The notes under the pieces: model-generated
Databases searched by the model: none
What the model saw: the letters and a program-made list of their open reading frames with translations, nothing else
Told to the model about the DNA's origin: nothing
Program-made: the position numbers and the translations under genes
Assembly (NCBI GenBank): GCA_933228675.1
Contig: OW121743.1
Location: 13,487,371 to 13,551,370 of the forward strand
DNA length: 64,000 nucleotides
Direction: 5' to 3'
Source of the DNA: Stomorhina lunata
Taxonomy: Eukaryota; Arthropoda; Insecta; Diptera; Rhiniidae
In this document: positions 1-11,887 of the stretch, piece after piece
Position numbering within the stretch: position 1 is the first letter of the stretch
How the letters are laid out: each line of letters starts with the position of its first letter

Positions 1-650
1 ATATCAAAATATACTACAAAAATTGGGATTCTGCAATAGCCACATATCGTGCTTTAAGAGGAGATTATGGTTTACAAAATCGTCCAACTACGCAAGCAAT
101 TGGCAAAATTGTGAGGAAATTTGAAGAGCGGTTACAAATACTGTAAGGTTTGTGCATCATCGTTTCGCTCGTTCCGCTGGAAATATCGCTGCTGTAGGTG
201 AAAGTGTTGCCGAAGACCCGAATGTGTCGATTCCTCGTCGTTCTCAGGAATTAGGACTGTCTTACGGCACATTATTGAAGAATACGACTTGGAGAATATG
301 TGATTGCATCAAGACGGTAATATATGCTACACAACTCGATGGAATATGGCTTTATTGCAAGAGACATTTCCTGACCGCGTAATTTCTCGTCGTGGCGATA
401 TCAACTGGCCACCAAGATCATGCGATTTTTCACCATTAGACTTTTTTTGTGGGGCTACGCGAATGACCGTGTTTATGCAGATAAACTTTTAACTCTTGAT
501 ATGGCTGAAATACCACCCAATTTGTATCAAAAAGTGGTAGAAAATTACCTCAAAAGAATCAATGCTTGCAACATTTCGCGTGGTGGTCATTTAACTTTAA
601 AAAAAAAAATCCATTATGGACCTATAAAATATATCAAAAAAAAAACTTAA
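1..650 (+). mobile_element. Degraded Tc1/mariner-type transposon, internally deleted copy
   Basis: Broken frames encode pieces of a Tc1/mariner-superfamily (DDE_3-type) transposase. At 20-145 is an N-terminal helix-turn-helix region (NWDSAIATYRALRGDYG). At 155-290 is the second DNA-binding part (RFARSAGNIAAV, IPRRSQELGLSYGTL). At 304-590 is the C-terminal catalytic part (QDG, then PPRSCDFSPLDFF and a terminal SRGGH-like motif). About 36 residues separate the two visible catalytic Asp residues. The segment holding the first catalytic Asp is missing between about 290 and 305, and frames are broken by frameshifts and a stop, so it cannot make transposase. The left end is cut by the window edge. 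Related copies lie at 10538-11480 and 12437-12660. Confidence 0.8.
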
Positions 651-934
651 GGTTGATCCACACATAAGTACAATAAATGATAAGAAAAAAACAATTTTCA
701 GTTATGCCGAAAGAAGAAGAGCATATGTGGCGTCAGTCAGGGTAAACACAGAAATTTATTTAACGGAGTGACTACAAAAATGATTTCAGCATCATGTATA
801 ATTTTAAGAGAAAAAACTATAAAATCAATAATGGAAAAACATTTGAAAAAATCAATAAATTTTCATTTCTTTAAGAACATTTATATTGCAGTTTTACCGA
901 TTTATTAAGGTCATTAAAAAAGACATAAGTTTGT

Positions 935-1075
935 AACATGTTTTCATCGTTAAGACTCAAATTTTTATGGTCAGAAGTTTGATCTTCGGTGTATCGTGGT
1001 GGATCCACGTTTCGTCGAAGGCTACGAAACGATGCAAAAACTTATCGATATTGCGATATTGCTAAAAACTTCCTC
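935..1075 (-). mobile_element. Short mariner transposase fragment
   Basis: Read on the minus strand, about 1045 to 950 gives FLHRFVAFDETWIHHDTPK. This is the region around the first catalytic aspartate of mariner (DD34D) transposases (DETWIHH). No flanking transposase or terminal repeats are recognisable, so it is a relic. It is a different lineage from the copy at 1-650, which has another catalytic-core style. It lies in the putative last intron of Vha36. Confidence 0.6.
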
Positions 1076-1495
1076 ATGCCCAAGTGGTCATTGCTAAACC
1101 TAGAGTAAGCAAAATATCAAATCAGAGACTTTGCCTTACATTGCGATACATTGACCTTTGTCTTAAGTGGAGTCGGGACTATATAGAAAGACCTAAAGTT
1201 GATATAGGCAAGGAAAATCTTCGATTAAATACAAAACCTTGCAATGAAAAAATAAGAAATTGAACTCTTATTTTGTAGTCATAACACTAAAGTAGTAACT
1301 AGAAGGCAGATTTTGACATTCATTAACTCCTAATATTAGTTACAATTAACGAAACCGAAAGAAAAACTATTAAAGTAGAAGCCTAAATATACAAGGACCT
1401 ACAATAGATTTAAGAATAGGACTATATAAAGTTATGCATTTAGATATAGATATATAAATAAACACAAAATTTATAAACATATTCCCACAACTCAC

Positions 1496-2248
1496 CGTGT
1501 TCAATAGCGTTAACTCTTCTGTTGGTAATCTTGATCACCTCATCCAAGGTAACAAAGGAAGTTTGCAGTGAAGCCAATTCGACCAAAAGTTTAACAGCGC
1601 TTTGGTAGTTCTTCTTCAATTTGGCCAATTGCTGACCACCACGAGCCAAACCGGCCAATTCATAGGTATCAGAACCATCCTGGTACGACTCGAAGACAGG
1701 TAAAGTGACACCAGCAACATTGTCTTTCTTAGTGCGTATTTTAATTTGAGCCTTAGTAACGTTCTGCAAGACGACCTGGTTGAAGTCACCAGTGGTGAAT
1801 TTAGCTTCAGCCAAGGAAAAGGCAGCCTCTTTCATAATTTCACCCATTAGAGTTTTGGTCTAAAATATAAAATTACAATTTTAATTCAATGAATACATAC
1901 TTGCTCATGACATCAAATCTTTTCAACCAAACCCCCTACCCCAACCCTTATAAAAGATAAAAGTAACTAAAACATACCTCAATGATTTTGCCCAAAATCA
2001 TACGGAAACGCATTTGCAAGGCATCAGCTTTCTTCTTAAGCAAACCATGACCCTTTTGAGCACCAGCCAAACGAGCCTTCATTAACATTTGAGCACTAGA
2101 AAATAAAATTTTAACATAATTTAAAAGGTAAAGAAAAAAAATTCATGTTTTTTCAACTTTTCTAACAAGAAACCTTTTTTTCTGAAGTTTCTTTTCAGAA
2201 AACTTACCCTCTGGAGGGGAAAATTGGTAATCTATCCTTGCCCGACAT
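1496..2248 (-). CDS. Vha36-1: V-type proton ATPase subunit D, 5' three exons (gene continues beyond the visible part)
   Basis: Subunit D forms the central rotor stalk of the V1 sector of the vacuolar H+-ATPase, coupling ATP hydrolysis to proton pumping in endomembranes. Exons on the minus strand are 2248-2208 (starts MSGKDRLPIFPSR), 2095-1978 (ARLAGAQKGHGLLKKKADAL) and 1859-1496 (TLMGEIMKEAAFSLAEAKF, ending NRRVNAIEH). All junctions are GT-AG and keep frame: 41, 118 and 364 nt give 174 codons plus one base. The family is about 245-250 residues, so roughly 72 C-terminal residues (expected to begin VIIPRI) are absent. The last exon has a good donor (GTGAGT) and the left-over base G fits a Val codon, so the gene is probably intact with its last exon left of position 1. 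I could not find that exon in 1-1490, where mariner debris lies. The gene symbol follows the closest Drosophila paralogue from memory. Confidence 0.92.
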
Positions 2249-2570
2249 TTTGTTTTCGTATTTTTTGAGAAATTTTCTTAAAAATTCTAATTAGTTTTTT
2301 GCCTGAAAAAGTTCTTTTTTCCTTTTACACGCAAAAAATTTTGGCTGCGTACGAAGAAAATCTCTAAAATGCTCGGGGTCAGCTGACAATTGTCTTGTGA
2401 CAACTGTCAATTGGTGTTTTGACAATAACAACCGTGAGATAGTGTTGCATTTTTGGGTACTTTTTTGTAGAGAGTAGTTGTAGAAAATAGTATTAAATAA
2501 ATAAAATGTTTTTTTTTTAATAAAAATTTAATAAAATAGATTTAATTATTAAGTTTTAACTTATTTTTAT

Positions 2571-3790
2571 TATACCCTTCGCCACTATAGTTGGAAAGGG
2601 TATTATAAGTTTGTGCTGATGTATGTAACGCATCGAAATATTTGTCTTAGACCCATCTTTTAGTATACCAATAAGCTTAGAATCACTTTCTAAATCGATT
2701 TAGCGATGTTAGCGTCCGTCCGACTGGCTGGCTGGACCCTAGAGCGGTTCGCCTTCCATACAAAAAAAAAGTTGTGTCAGTCACCCCCTAGGATTAAAGA
2801 TAATGTTAAAACAATTCCAAAAAATATTTTTTTATTTTTTTACCACGCCTACAAATACCGCCTTTTTAGTTTTTTGTTCACTGTGTCGCTATGTCCGATC
2901 ATAGCATTTTATATATCGGCGTTCGCGGCTCTGTAGGGGCTACATTTCTCTCTTAAATAGTTTTTTACTACCACGTCAATTTATAGTCATAACTTTTAAA
3001 AACTAGATTTTTACTCGATTTGATTAGGGTGGTTACGACTCGAATTTTAAAAAGTAATGACTAGAAATTGACGAGGTTGTAAAAAACTATCAAAGAGCCC
3101 TTACAGAGCCCTGAACATCGATGTATAAAGTGTTATGATTAGACTAAAGATGGCGACACAGTTAACAAAATACAAAAAGGGCGGTATTTGTAGGCGTGGT
3201 AAAAAAATAAAAAATTGTTTTTAGAATTATTTTTACATTATCTTTAATCCTAGGGGGTGACTGACTCAACTTTTTTTTTCGAACCACTCAACTGGACTCC
3301 CATGTAAACCTTGTAATCAAAGTACAGGTCGCAATTCTAAAGATAATTTGATGAAATTTGGCACAGATCATTTTTAAAATGGGAACATGGCTATTGAAAT
3401 TCGTCAAAATCGGTCCATTATTTATGGTACCTCCCATAGGTCCCACTTCCCGGAATTGATAAATTGGCCACAAATATCAATATTTTTCATGAAACAAATA
3501 CTGCTTATATAAACTAAAATCACTGTATCAAATTTCGTTGAAATCGGTTCACATTTGACCATAGCTCCCATACAAACTTATGTGTCAAAACGCACTAAAT
3601 GAGACAAAAATCACTAAAACGTTCTTAAATGATATTGACGTTTTTAAGTTCATTTTTTGTAAACATAATTATTGTAACAACTGTAATCAGTTTGCCAAAT
3701 TTCGAGATAATCGGTATACATTTGACCCTAGCTCTCATAAAAGTCCAAATGACGTAAACAGCTTAAATATGACTAAGATATGACACATTA
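2571..3790 (+). repeat. Interspersed fly repeat with ATACCCTTC hairpin start, copy A (interrupted)
   Basis: The copy starts TATACCCTTCGCCAC and quickly folds back on GGAAAGGGTAT. Characteristic landmarks follow: GTAACGCATCGAAATA, a CCGTCCG-rich stretch, GGCTGGACCC, then CCATGTAAACCTTGTAATC and TTGACCCTAGCTCTCAT. The same order recurs at 58036-58802. Copy A is interrupted at 2740-3291 by a foldback element and lacks the 3' end seen in copy B. No coding capacity is visible. It is non-autonomous; the superfamily is not assigned. Confidence 0.8.
2740..3291. mobile_element. 552-bp foldback (hAT-like MITE) nested in the repeat
   Basis: Almost the whole element is an inverted repeat. The left arm (2740 to about 3010) pairs with the right arm (3291 down to about 3030). 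For example CACCCCCTAGGATTAAAGAT on the left matches the reverse complement of 3234-3258, and the GGCTCTGTAGGGGC and TAGTTTTTTAC blocks nearer the centre also pair. The outer 12 bases match at 10 of 12 positions (TAGAGCGGTTCG / TTGAGTGGTTCG). It is flanked by CTGGACCC (2732-2739) and CTGGACTC (3292-3299), an 8-bp target duplication with one change. The uninterrupted paralogue at 58036-58802 has a single CTGGACCC. An 8-bp duplication and a TAGAG-like tip fit hAT transposons; that assignment is inference. Confidence 0.8.
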
Positions 3791-3794
3791 GAGC

Positions 3795-4775
3795 ACAGCG
3801 CTATATGGGAAGCTTAAAGACGTAAAAAAGTCCCCTAAAAGATCATACGACTCATCGCGTTCTGTTGTATTCTCCATGAAGGTTGTCAGAGCAAACCCAT
3901 TAGTGTGAAGGTAGGAGTTTGTCAGGGATGCCTGTTGTCCCCACTGCTAGTTAATATAGTTCTTGATTGAGTAATTCGATAACTGGGCAACATGTTATCC
4001 CGTCGGGTCTTTACGATAGACTAGATGACATAGATTACGCCGACGACGTATGTCTGTTCCCTCATCGATTCTCAAGCATGCAATCCAAACTCCAAAACTT
4101 TGCCTTCCGTGCTGCTCTACCTGGTCTTCAGATTAACATCAAGAAAACTAAGTCAATGCGAATTAACTCACTAAATGACGCTAAATTTTTTCTTGCTGGG
4201 CAATCCATCGATGAAGTTGAAACTTTATGTTACCTAGCGAGAATTATCTCAAAAAATGGAGGCAGCAGAGAAGACATTTAATATAGTTTTTAGAATACTA
4301 AACAAACTCAGGAGATCTCACAATATCTCGACCACCACCAAAATTAAAATTAAAGTTTTTAATACCAATGTTAAAGCCGTGCTTCTATATGGCTGTGAGA
4401 CTTGGAATATCTCGAGCAGTGAGATGAACAGTCTGCAAGTGATCCTTAAGGAATCCATACTGCCGGTCGCTTAGTAGATTGTTAGACTGCCATGCTGCCC
4501 CGGAGACTTATTTTTGTCGAGATCTGATAAAACCTTTTAAACAGCTCGACTCGAGGATTCCCTGAAGAACGAATGGGCCCTGTCCGTGGAACTTTCATAG
4601 CCGAAGCAGTTCTGCGGAATGTATCTAAGCTAAGATGGGGAAATAACAAATATTTAACACAGAGAGGTTATCTCTCCTTAACGCTAAATTGTATTTTCCA
4701 TAAATGACTATAAATCATACGCTCCAATGACCTTTAAAAATGCCAATACAATAATAATAATAATAATAAGAACAG
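3795..4775 (+). mobile_element. Truncated LINE: reverse transcriptase C-terminal half with (TAA)n tail
   Basis: Frameshifted reading gives the RT motif block VCQGCLLSPLL (about 3915-3950), then DYADDVCLF (about 4034-4060) with the catalytic YADD box. The thumb region follows (LQINIKKTKSMRIN, then LCYLARIISKNGG) and the family-typical VKAVLLYGCETWN at about 4370-4412. It ends in an AT-rich tail with ATAATAATAATAATA at 4750-4772, as expected of a LINE 3' end. It is dead because of stops and frame breaks. It belongs to the apurinic-endonuclease LINEs with an LLYGCETW motif; RTE-like is my best guess. Confidence 0.85.
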
Positions 4776-6110
4776 TGTGCCCTGAAGGAATGTAAACAAA
4801 AAATGTTGACAATTGTGTAAACCGTTATAAAGGAAGTATGTGTATGCGTGTCATTTCTTTTTACATAGACTGTTAAAATACTCAAAAAGGGGCTTGGTCG
4901 GTCAATATTGTAGATGATTACATAGAATAACGTACTATTATATATTAGAATTAAATATGTATGTCCTTATATAGAAGGTATATATAAATTGTAGATATAA
5001 TGTATGTATTTGTACAGTCTTATACATACACTTACAAAAATTGTATGTGTTTGTGTATCCTTTTTATGTATAACAATTTTATTTACCAATAAGACATGCT
5101 GCTCTCAAATGAAAGCAACAGTTGTCTTTAACAAAATTATATGAAAAAAAGTAAATGAAAGGGAAATGACTTTTTAACACTTGGTTAGTTTCTACTGCTT
5201 CTTAGTACCCCAAGTCAAATTGTATTGACTTCAAGGTTATTTTAGAAATCAAAGAAATTTAGAGACAATTGAATTTATGTCTCTTTTTTAAGAAAAAATT
5301 AACGATTTTTTTTAAACTTAAAAGGAAATCTTTATTCTTTTATTCATTTTTTCAAACTAGGTTAACTAACTTTCCTTTTATTTTTCAAAATTTTAACAAA
5401 CCTTTCCAAAAAGAAAGGAAAATTCATGGGTATGTATTCATTTATATGTAAAAATGTATGTAAAGCTCTTGACACTTAAAAAAGGAGCCACTTCAGAAAT
5501 CCATTTGATGTATGAATTATTTGATAGAATTAAACATCATACCCCCATCCTTGTCTTTCAACCCTCCCTCCCCTTTAAATTACACACTCAATTCTTTCAT
5601 CAACATATTTAATAATGGAGTTTTATTGCTGTTGTTGTTAACATTCCTACAACCAGGCAGGCACCAACAACAACAATACAGAAACAATATGATGCCATAA
5701 GCTATACAACACAATTGGAAAAGTCAACTAGAGCTGGAGCAGCAGAAACACACAAAAAAATCACTTTATCAAATTCTCACAATACCATAATGATAGCACA
5801 CCCTCACTCCCTCCTTCAATTCCCTCTCTTTCAACAGAATCCCTAAAATTTGACATACACTCATACACACATACATAGTATGTATGTGCTAGCACTTAGT
5901 CAGGCTGCCAGTTTGGCAAATCATTAACCTCCTAGGAAAAATTACCGAAGACTTATCTGTAGAAAACTTTGGGAGGTATTTCGATAAAATGATAGAAAGT
6001 GATTCAGAGTCAATTGATATACATAAAAATGGGTGTCAGACTTGTCTCCTTCTTCTGTTTTCCTTGACTTCCAGTGGAGCATAGGGCCTTAAGCATCCTT
6101 TTATATCGAA
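4776..6110. other. Intergenic AT-rich DNA without a recognisable gene
   Basis: TATG-type simple repeats (around 4960-5060 and 5860-5890), poly-T runs and a (CAA)/(GTT) stretch at 5630-5680. Short open frames here have biased, low-complexity translations and no start or splice context. Nothing gene-like is supported. Confidence 0.5.
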
Positions 6111-6119
6111 CTCGATTGC

Positions 6120-7690
6120 GAGATGTTAGACATACTTCATTCCATGAATAGTTCTAGCAGGTGCACCAATACGACGGCCGCTTCCCTGTGTAGCAACGCC
6201 AGTATGTGGCCTATCCACCGCCATTTCCATTCACACACCTCTATAGAAGCAGGGAATTGGTTTGTCGCATTTAGTAGATCTTCATTTCTTATGCGAATCG
6301 GCCACCATATATTAAGGACTTGCCGCAAGCATTTTTTTGCAATGGCATTTGTGCGTTTCCAAGTTTCTCAGCCGTAATACAAGATGGACTTGACATTCGT
6401 CATTCCATGAATAGTTAGATGCTTGCAACTCCGCATCAATTGACCTTCTCCCCGTTCTAGCAGGTGCACCAATACGACGGCCGCTTCCCTGTATAATACA
6501 ACGAAGCGCTTTTCGAGTAAAGTGTATGGTCTATCCACAGCCAATTCCGTTCACATATGTACCTCTAGAAGCAGGGATTTGGTTTGTCGCTTTTAGTAGA
6601 TCTTCATTTCTTATGCGATTCGGCCACCATATATTAAGGGTTTGCCGCAAGCATGGGATTTGTGCGTTTCCAAGTTTCTCAGCCGTAATACATGATGGAC
6701 TTGACATTCGTCATTCCATGAATAGTTTGCTGCTTGCAACTCAGCATAAGTTGACCTTCTCCACGTTTTAACAGTTGCACCAACTCGACGGCCGCTTCCC
6801 AGAGGATTTCAACTGAGCACTTGTCGAGCAATGACTCATAGAAGCAGGGAATTGGTTTGTCTCTTTTAGTATATCTTCATTTCTTATGAGATTCGGTTCC
6901 ATATATCAAGGAACCGAATCGCAAGCATTTGTTCGAAAAGGTTTGTAGGCGCTTATCGATGGGATTTGTGCTTTTCCAAGTTTCGCAGCCGTAATACAAG
7001 ATGGACTTGACATTTGTCATTCCATGAATAGTTTGCTGCTTGCAATTGAAATTCTCCACGTTCTAACAGTTGCACCAACTCGACGGCCGCTTCCCAGAGG
7101 AATTCAACTGAGCACTTGTCGAGCAATGTCGGTATGTGGCCTTCGAAGTGTATGGCCTATCCACCGCCATTTCCGTTCACATACCTCTATAGAAGCAGGG
7201 ATTTGGTTTGTCGTGTTTAGTAGATCTTCATTTCTTATGCGAATCGGCCACCATATATTAAGTGCCGCAAGCATTTGTTTGCAAAGGTCTAAAGGCGTTT
7301 ATCGATGGGATACAAGATCTACTTGACATTCGCCATTCCATGAATAGTTTGCTGCTCGCAACTCAGCATCAGTTGACCTTCTGCACGTTCTTGAAGATGC
7401 ATCAACTCGACGGCCGCTTCCCTGTAGATTCCAACTGAGCACTTGTCGAGCAATATCGGTATGTGGCCTTCGAAGCGTGTGGTCTATTCACCGCCATTTC
7501 CGTTCACATATGTACCTCTATAGAAGCAGGGATTTGGGTTGTCGCGCTTAGTAGATCTTCATTTCTTAAGGATTTGCCGCAAGCATTTGTTTGCAAAGGT
7601 TTGTAGGCGCTTATCGATGGGATTTGTGCGATTCCAAGTTTCGCAGCCGTAATACAAGATGGACTTGACATTCGAGTTGTATATTAGTAA
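6120..7690 (-). repeat. Tandem array made from the 3' end of a LINE (about five units of roughly 300 bp)
   Basis: The landmark ATTCCATGAATAG recurs at about 6139, 6406, 6714, 7018 and 7336 (spacing about 267-317 bp). Each unit on the minus strand encodes the LINE C-terminal block: NIWWPIRIRNEDLL, then TNQFPASIEV, then KWRWIGHIL. The same block occurs singly at 9395-9660 and, on the other strand, at 47540-47960. Units differ by indels and point changes, so the array is old. The upstream part of the LINE, with YADD, is absent here. Confidence 0.75.
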
Positions 7691-8635
7691 CTTAGTAGTT
7701 GTTCATATTTGCCGAGAGTCAAGGATAACAGAAGAAGGTGTGATATCATCGAACAAAAAAAAAACTGTTTAGGAAGATGCTTTATATGAAAATCAGGATG
7801 AAGAATCACATTCAGATTGGACATGACCCATTTAAGGTTTTGTCTCCTACAAATATCAAAAATTCCTAGTGGTTAGCTACTATTGTACTGGCACATGCTC
7901 AACAGAACATTATTACGAGTATTATATTATTATTTCGTTAGAAGTAGGAAAAAGTCAGCCAGCAGCCAGTCGTCGGTCGGTCTGTCCGTCAGTAGCAAAA
8001 GAATCTCTAATGACAGAAGAAAAAGTTTATGCCATAAAATACTTTTCATTTCATTTGGTTTTGGGTTTAGTGTACTAACAAAATTCAAACGAAACGGTTG
8101 CGAGAAAAAATAGAAAATTTATTCAAGATAAATTTTTAAAACGGGAAAAATTGTTAAATAATAAAATAATAGAGAAATAAAATTAAAAAGTTTTAAAACT
8201 AATTTACAAAATATTAAAAAGTTAAAAAATATAAATTAAAATAAAATATTTAAATATCTTCTTAAGGATTTTAATTCCTCTAACGATGTAAGTTTTATAT
8301 AATTTACACTCAAATCCTTTAAAATTTTATTCGAATGGTTTTTTAAGTTCACGTAATAAAGTCCTTTAAGTTCTTCAGACTCTCTTAACAGCAACAACAA
8401 GAACTTCCTTAACTCATCCTTATTTTCTATTATATACAAATATAATGTAATAAATGTTAAGCATTTGCTGCAATATCGTCCTAAATTAAAAAGGAAAGAT
8501 TTTGAGAAAAATGACTATGAAAGTTTTTGTAGCATTTTTAAATTTTTATTGAATAATTAAGAATCGATTTCAGTTTTTAAGATATTAAAACCTGGAGGGA
8601 CTTATTGACAGCTTTATTATAGACCAGAAACTGCC
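7691..8635. other. Non-coding AT-rich stretch
   Basis: No supported gene. There is a short G/C-richer patch with GTCGGTCGGTCTGTCCGTC at 7971-7990 and a poly-A/T-rich block at 8080-8460. Open frames of 67-76 codons lack homology and start context. Confidence 0.45.
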
Positions 8636-9370
8636 TTCGGATCGCCAAAGGTACACCCAGGTATCTTTTATTTATATAGAAGAAGCTTTTTATATCGTAA
8701 CTCCAGATGCGATAGCTAAATCTCCAACAAATTTGTAAAATAGAAGTATCGGGAATAAATTTGGGTTATCCGACATAAATATATTTGTTGGAAAGGGATG
8801 ATACAGTTCTAAGTCCCCTACTATGAAAACTAGCTTTAAAATATATTTCGGTTTCCTTCGAAGAAGTTGATGTTAAGCTCGTTCCAATATCGAGCTTCAG
8901 GTCTCGAAACAAAACTTCGGCTCTATTTTCGGTGGAGCAGGGAGTTTAGAGAGGTAGAAGTCAATGATGAGTAGCGACGGGATCCCTGACCAGAAAAATA
9001 TTTTGAGCATTTGCCTCTAGACTCGTACATATGACTGACGATTATTCAGTTAATTAACGATCTTTAATTCCTAGAAGGGAGTGGAGTGTCTAACTAAGTT
9101 AAAGGCTTGCTAAGATATCAATTACCCTTTTCGCATGGGTCATCTATATTTAGGCCCGTGTATTGGATAAATTCGACACTATTTTCCGTGGAGCACGGAG
9201 TTTAGAGAAATAAAAGTCAATGATAAGTAGCGTCTGGACCCTGACCAGAACAATATTTTGAGCGATTGCCTTAAAATATCCGTATGACGGAAGCTCGTTC
9301 CAATATCAGAATAAATTTAAAAAGACTTAGCCTGATCTTCCTCCTGATATATTATCTGAGACCAAGGTCT
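8636..9370 (-). mobile_element. Jockey-clade LINE scraps
   Basis: On the minus strand about 8990-8910 reads [16 protein letters not shown], matching the block before the YADD box of the better copy at 51620-53495 ([13 protein letters not shown]). A second decayed copy of the same block lies at 9175-9270, where GTGGAGCACGGAGTTTAGAG repeats. Both are short and broken. Confidence 0.5.
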
Positions 9371-9379
9371 TAAAAAACA

Positions 9380-10180
9380 AGAAGCTGTTGGTATTTGGTC
9401 TTCGAAGTGTCTGGCCTATCCACCGCCATTTTCGTTGACATACCTCTTTAGAAGCAGGGATTCGGTTTGTCGCGTTTAGTAGATCTTTATTTCTTATGCG
9501 ATTCGGTTATCATATATAAGGATTTACCGCCACCATTTGTTTGCAACAATTTGTTTTCATCGATAAGCGCCTACTTATCGATGAGATTTGTGCGTTTCCA
9601 AGTTTTGCAACCGCAATACAAGATGGACTTGACATTTGTGTTATATATTCGTAACTTAGTTGTTTTTGATATTTGCCTAGATTTCCAATTAGCTCGAATA
9701 ATCGCGATTCATTATCCTCGTCGGCGCCACCTTTAGTAGACACCAAACTACTAATAAAATTAAAACCTACACATCAAATAACCTCGTTATCCACATTAAT
9801 GTGTGTCGACGGATTTGCGCCATAGCCTCCAGGCATAATCTTTGTCTTGGAAATATTAATTTTCAGCCCAGCTGAACGAGATTGAACAGAATTGGCGTTA
9901 GTGTTTTCTTGAAGTTGAGCTGAGCTTTGGCTTAGAAGACATACGTTATCAGCGTATTCCAAGTCCTTGAATTGTTTACGTGTCTACCATTTAGAGCCGT
10001 GCGCATTATGTTGTCGATGACGAGGATAAAAAGTATAGATGACAAAGACGGATTAGACAATTTGCCTTTGTGTAGGACCCGACATTTTAAGTTCAAGTTC
10101 TTGCCATTAAGAAGGTAGAAGCTTGGCCATAATGCCTCTGCAACAGTTGAGTTTCACATATTCTCCGGTACTCAGCTGCT
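9380..10180 (-). mobile_element. Truncated LINE with RT box, same family as the 6.1-7.7 kb array
   Basis: At 9962-9774 the minus strand encodes EYADNVCLLSQ (degenerate YADD box) and SAGLKINISKTKIMPGG. The C-terminal block lies at 9660-9400. At 10100-10000 the upstream RT strand SSILFILVIDNIMRTA is readable. Frames are broken throughout. Its sister on the plus strand is at 46870-47990. Confidence 0.8.
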
Positions 10181-10189
10181 GTTTAGTCT

Positions 10190-10537
10190 CTGAGCGTGGC
10201 CCCGTTCATGTTGAAAACGTTGTTATCACTTATTTTCGCAATGACAGGACTCTCTTATGCGGATTCCATTAGATTAAAAACCGTTGCTTACGCATTCTTA
10301 AGTAAATTCCTCAACGCCATACGGCACCGGTATTCTCCATCAACGCAGATTGGCCTTTAGTCTTTCCGAAGAATTCTCTCCAATACTCCAAGTACTGCTC
10401 CACCTGTTGTCGCAAGTACCCATGATTCTGATCCAAATAATAGCACGGATATTATGAGTGTCTTGTAAAGCCCGATTTTTGTCAATCAAAAGGTGGCTTT
10501 GTTTTTAAACTGCCTACTTAGGCCGTAGAAGCATCTA
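10190..10537 (-). mobile_element. Fragment of a second LINE family (thumb region)
   Basis: The minus strand around 10535-10330 reads RCFYGLSRQFKNKATF and, after a frameshift, the LLFGSESWVLA and VLERILRK blocks. This is the same order as in the longer copy at 48998-49735 ([31 protein letters not shown]). It is cut sharply at 10538 by a mariner-like terminus, suggesting insertion into this LINE. Confidence 0.7.
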
Positions 10538-11480
10538 AAGGGTGTCACAACTAGAACGCAATTTTTAAATAAAACACAGATATTTAAGAAAAAAAAATCG
10601 TAAAATTTTATTATATCGTAAAGTAGACAGTAGACAGAATGAGGTTTTGTATGGAACAAGATATCGTGCAGATGACCGCCGCGGCTTTGCTGGCACACAC
10701 GCGATCTTTTAATGAAATTTTCAATGACCTTTTTGCAAAAATGCTGCGGTATTTCATTAATGCAGCGTCCAATTCCTCTTTTAAGGCTTGAGTCGTCGTC
10801 GGCTTATTAACCATCGGCTTCAAAAAAAACTCCAAAGAAAAAAATCACAGGATCTAGGCGGCCAATTCTGGTCTCCAAAACGAGAAATAACACGACACGA
10901 GAAATGACTGATGTAGCAATTAAATTGTAACTCTGACTGTATGACAAGTGGCGCCGTCTTGTTGAAACCACATGCCCTCCACATTCATTTCTTCAAAAAC
11001 ACGTTATCATTTCACGATACCGAACACCATTGACTGTTTGGTCCAATGATTCATCCAGCCCAAAAACCACACCATACAGTCCAACGTTGAGGATGCATTT
11101 GCTTCTCGTGAATCACTCGAGGATTTTCCTTACCCCAAATGCGAGAATTCTGCCTATTGATGAAGTCATCAAGATGGAAATGGGTCTCGTCACTGAAGAT
11201 GATTTTATCGGCAAAATCAGCATTTTCATGTTGTCTCTCCAATACCCAATTAACGAACTCCCTTCGCTGTCCATGGTCATCTGGCTTCAGTTCCTGAGTC
11301 AATTGAACTTTGTATGCATGAAGATGAAAATCTTTCGTCAAAATTCGCTGCATAGTGGATTTGGAGACACCAATTTGCTGAGCTCGGTGTCGAATTGAGG
11401 TGGATGGAGTTTGAGTGACATCATCATGTACATCTGCGACTCATTATCCGGATAACTTTTTTCATTTATGACAATATTGC
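10538..11480 (-). mobile_element. Tc1/mariner-type transposon, degraded
   Basis: The 3' tip reads GTGTCACAACTAGAACGCAA on the plus strand from about 10539, almost the same as the tip at 12437 (GTGTCCCAACTAGAACGCAA). Minus-strand coding runs from about 11450: a helix-turn-helix part (IRHRAQQIGVSKSTMQRIL), the first catalytic Asp (IIFSDETHFHLDDF, RIWGKENPRVIHE), a large loss in the middle, then the C-terminus (RVCASKAAAVICT region; RGGHLHDI in the adjacent frame). It has several frameshifts and is non-functional. Its 5' terminus is not clear. Confidence 0.8.
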
Positions 11481-11887
11481 TGCTAGTGAGCGATATACTA
11501 TATAAGTATGCCTGTAATTGCATGTTAAGCTTTAAATACTATTAAATGTAAATGGTTATAAAGTGAAGATTATATTATTAAGATAAAAAGTAATGAAATA
11601 TTAATGCAATATTGTCTCCTAAGGCGCTTGATTCCTGTGAGTTCATTCACAAGTGGGTAAATATGGTCTTTATGAAAAGCTCTCGTAAGCTCTACTACAG
11701 GTTGTTAATTGTTTGAGTTGTTATGGCAAAGGATAACAATGTCAAGGATATACTAATTGAGTAGTAAATTAAAAAGAATATGAGTTCATTTAGAAACCAA
11801 TTAAAAAGTAATAATATTAAATATTTACTAGCAGATACCGGCCGTGTTGGTGGTCATCTTTATATTATTTTGTTAAAATGTTGGATA

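Noticed and set aside
6877..7326. Short plus and minus frames in the LINE-tail array
   Set aside because: Fragments of a dead LINE, not genes.
7869..8113. Overlapping frames of 69 and 76 codons
   Set aside because: No homology, both interrupted by AT-rich tails; not supported as genes.
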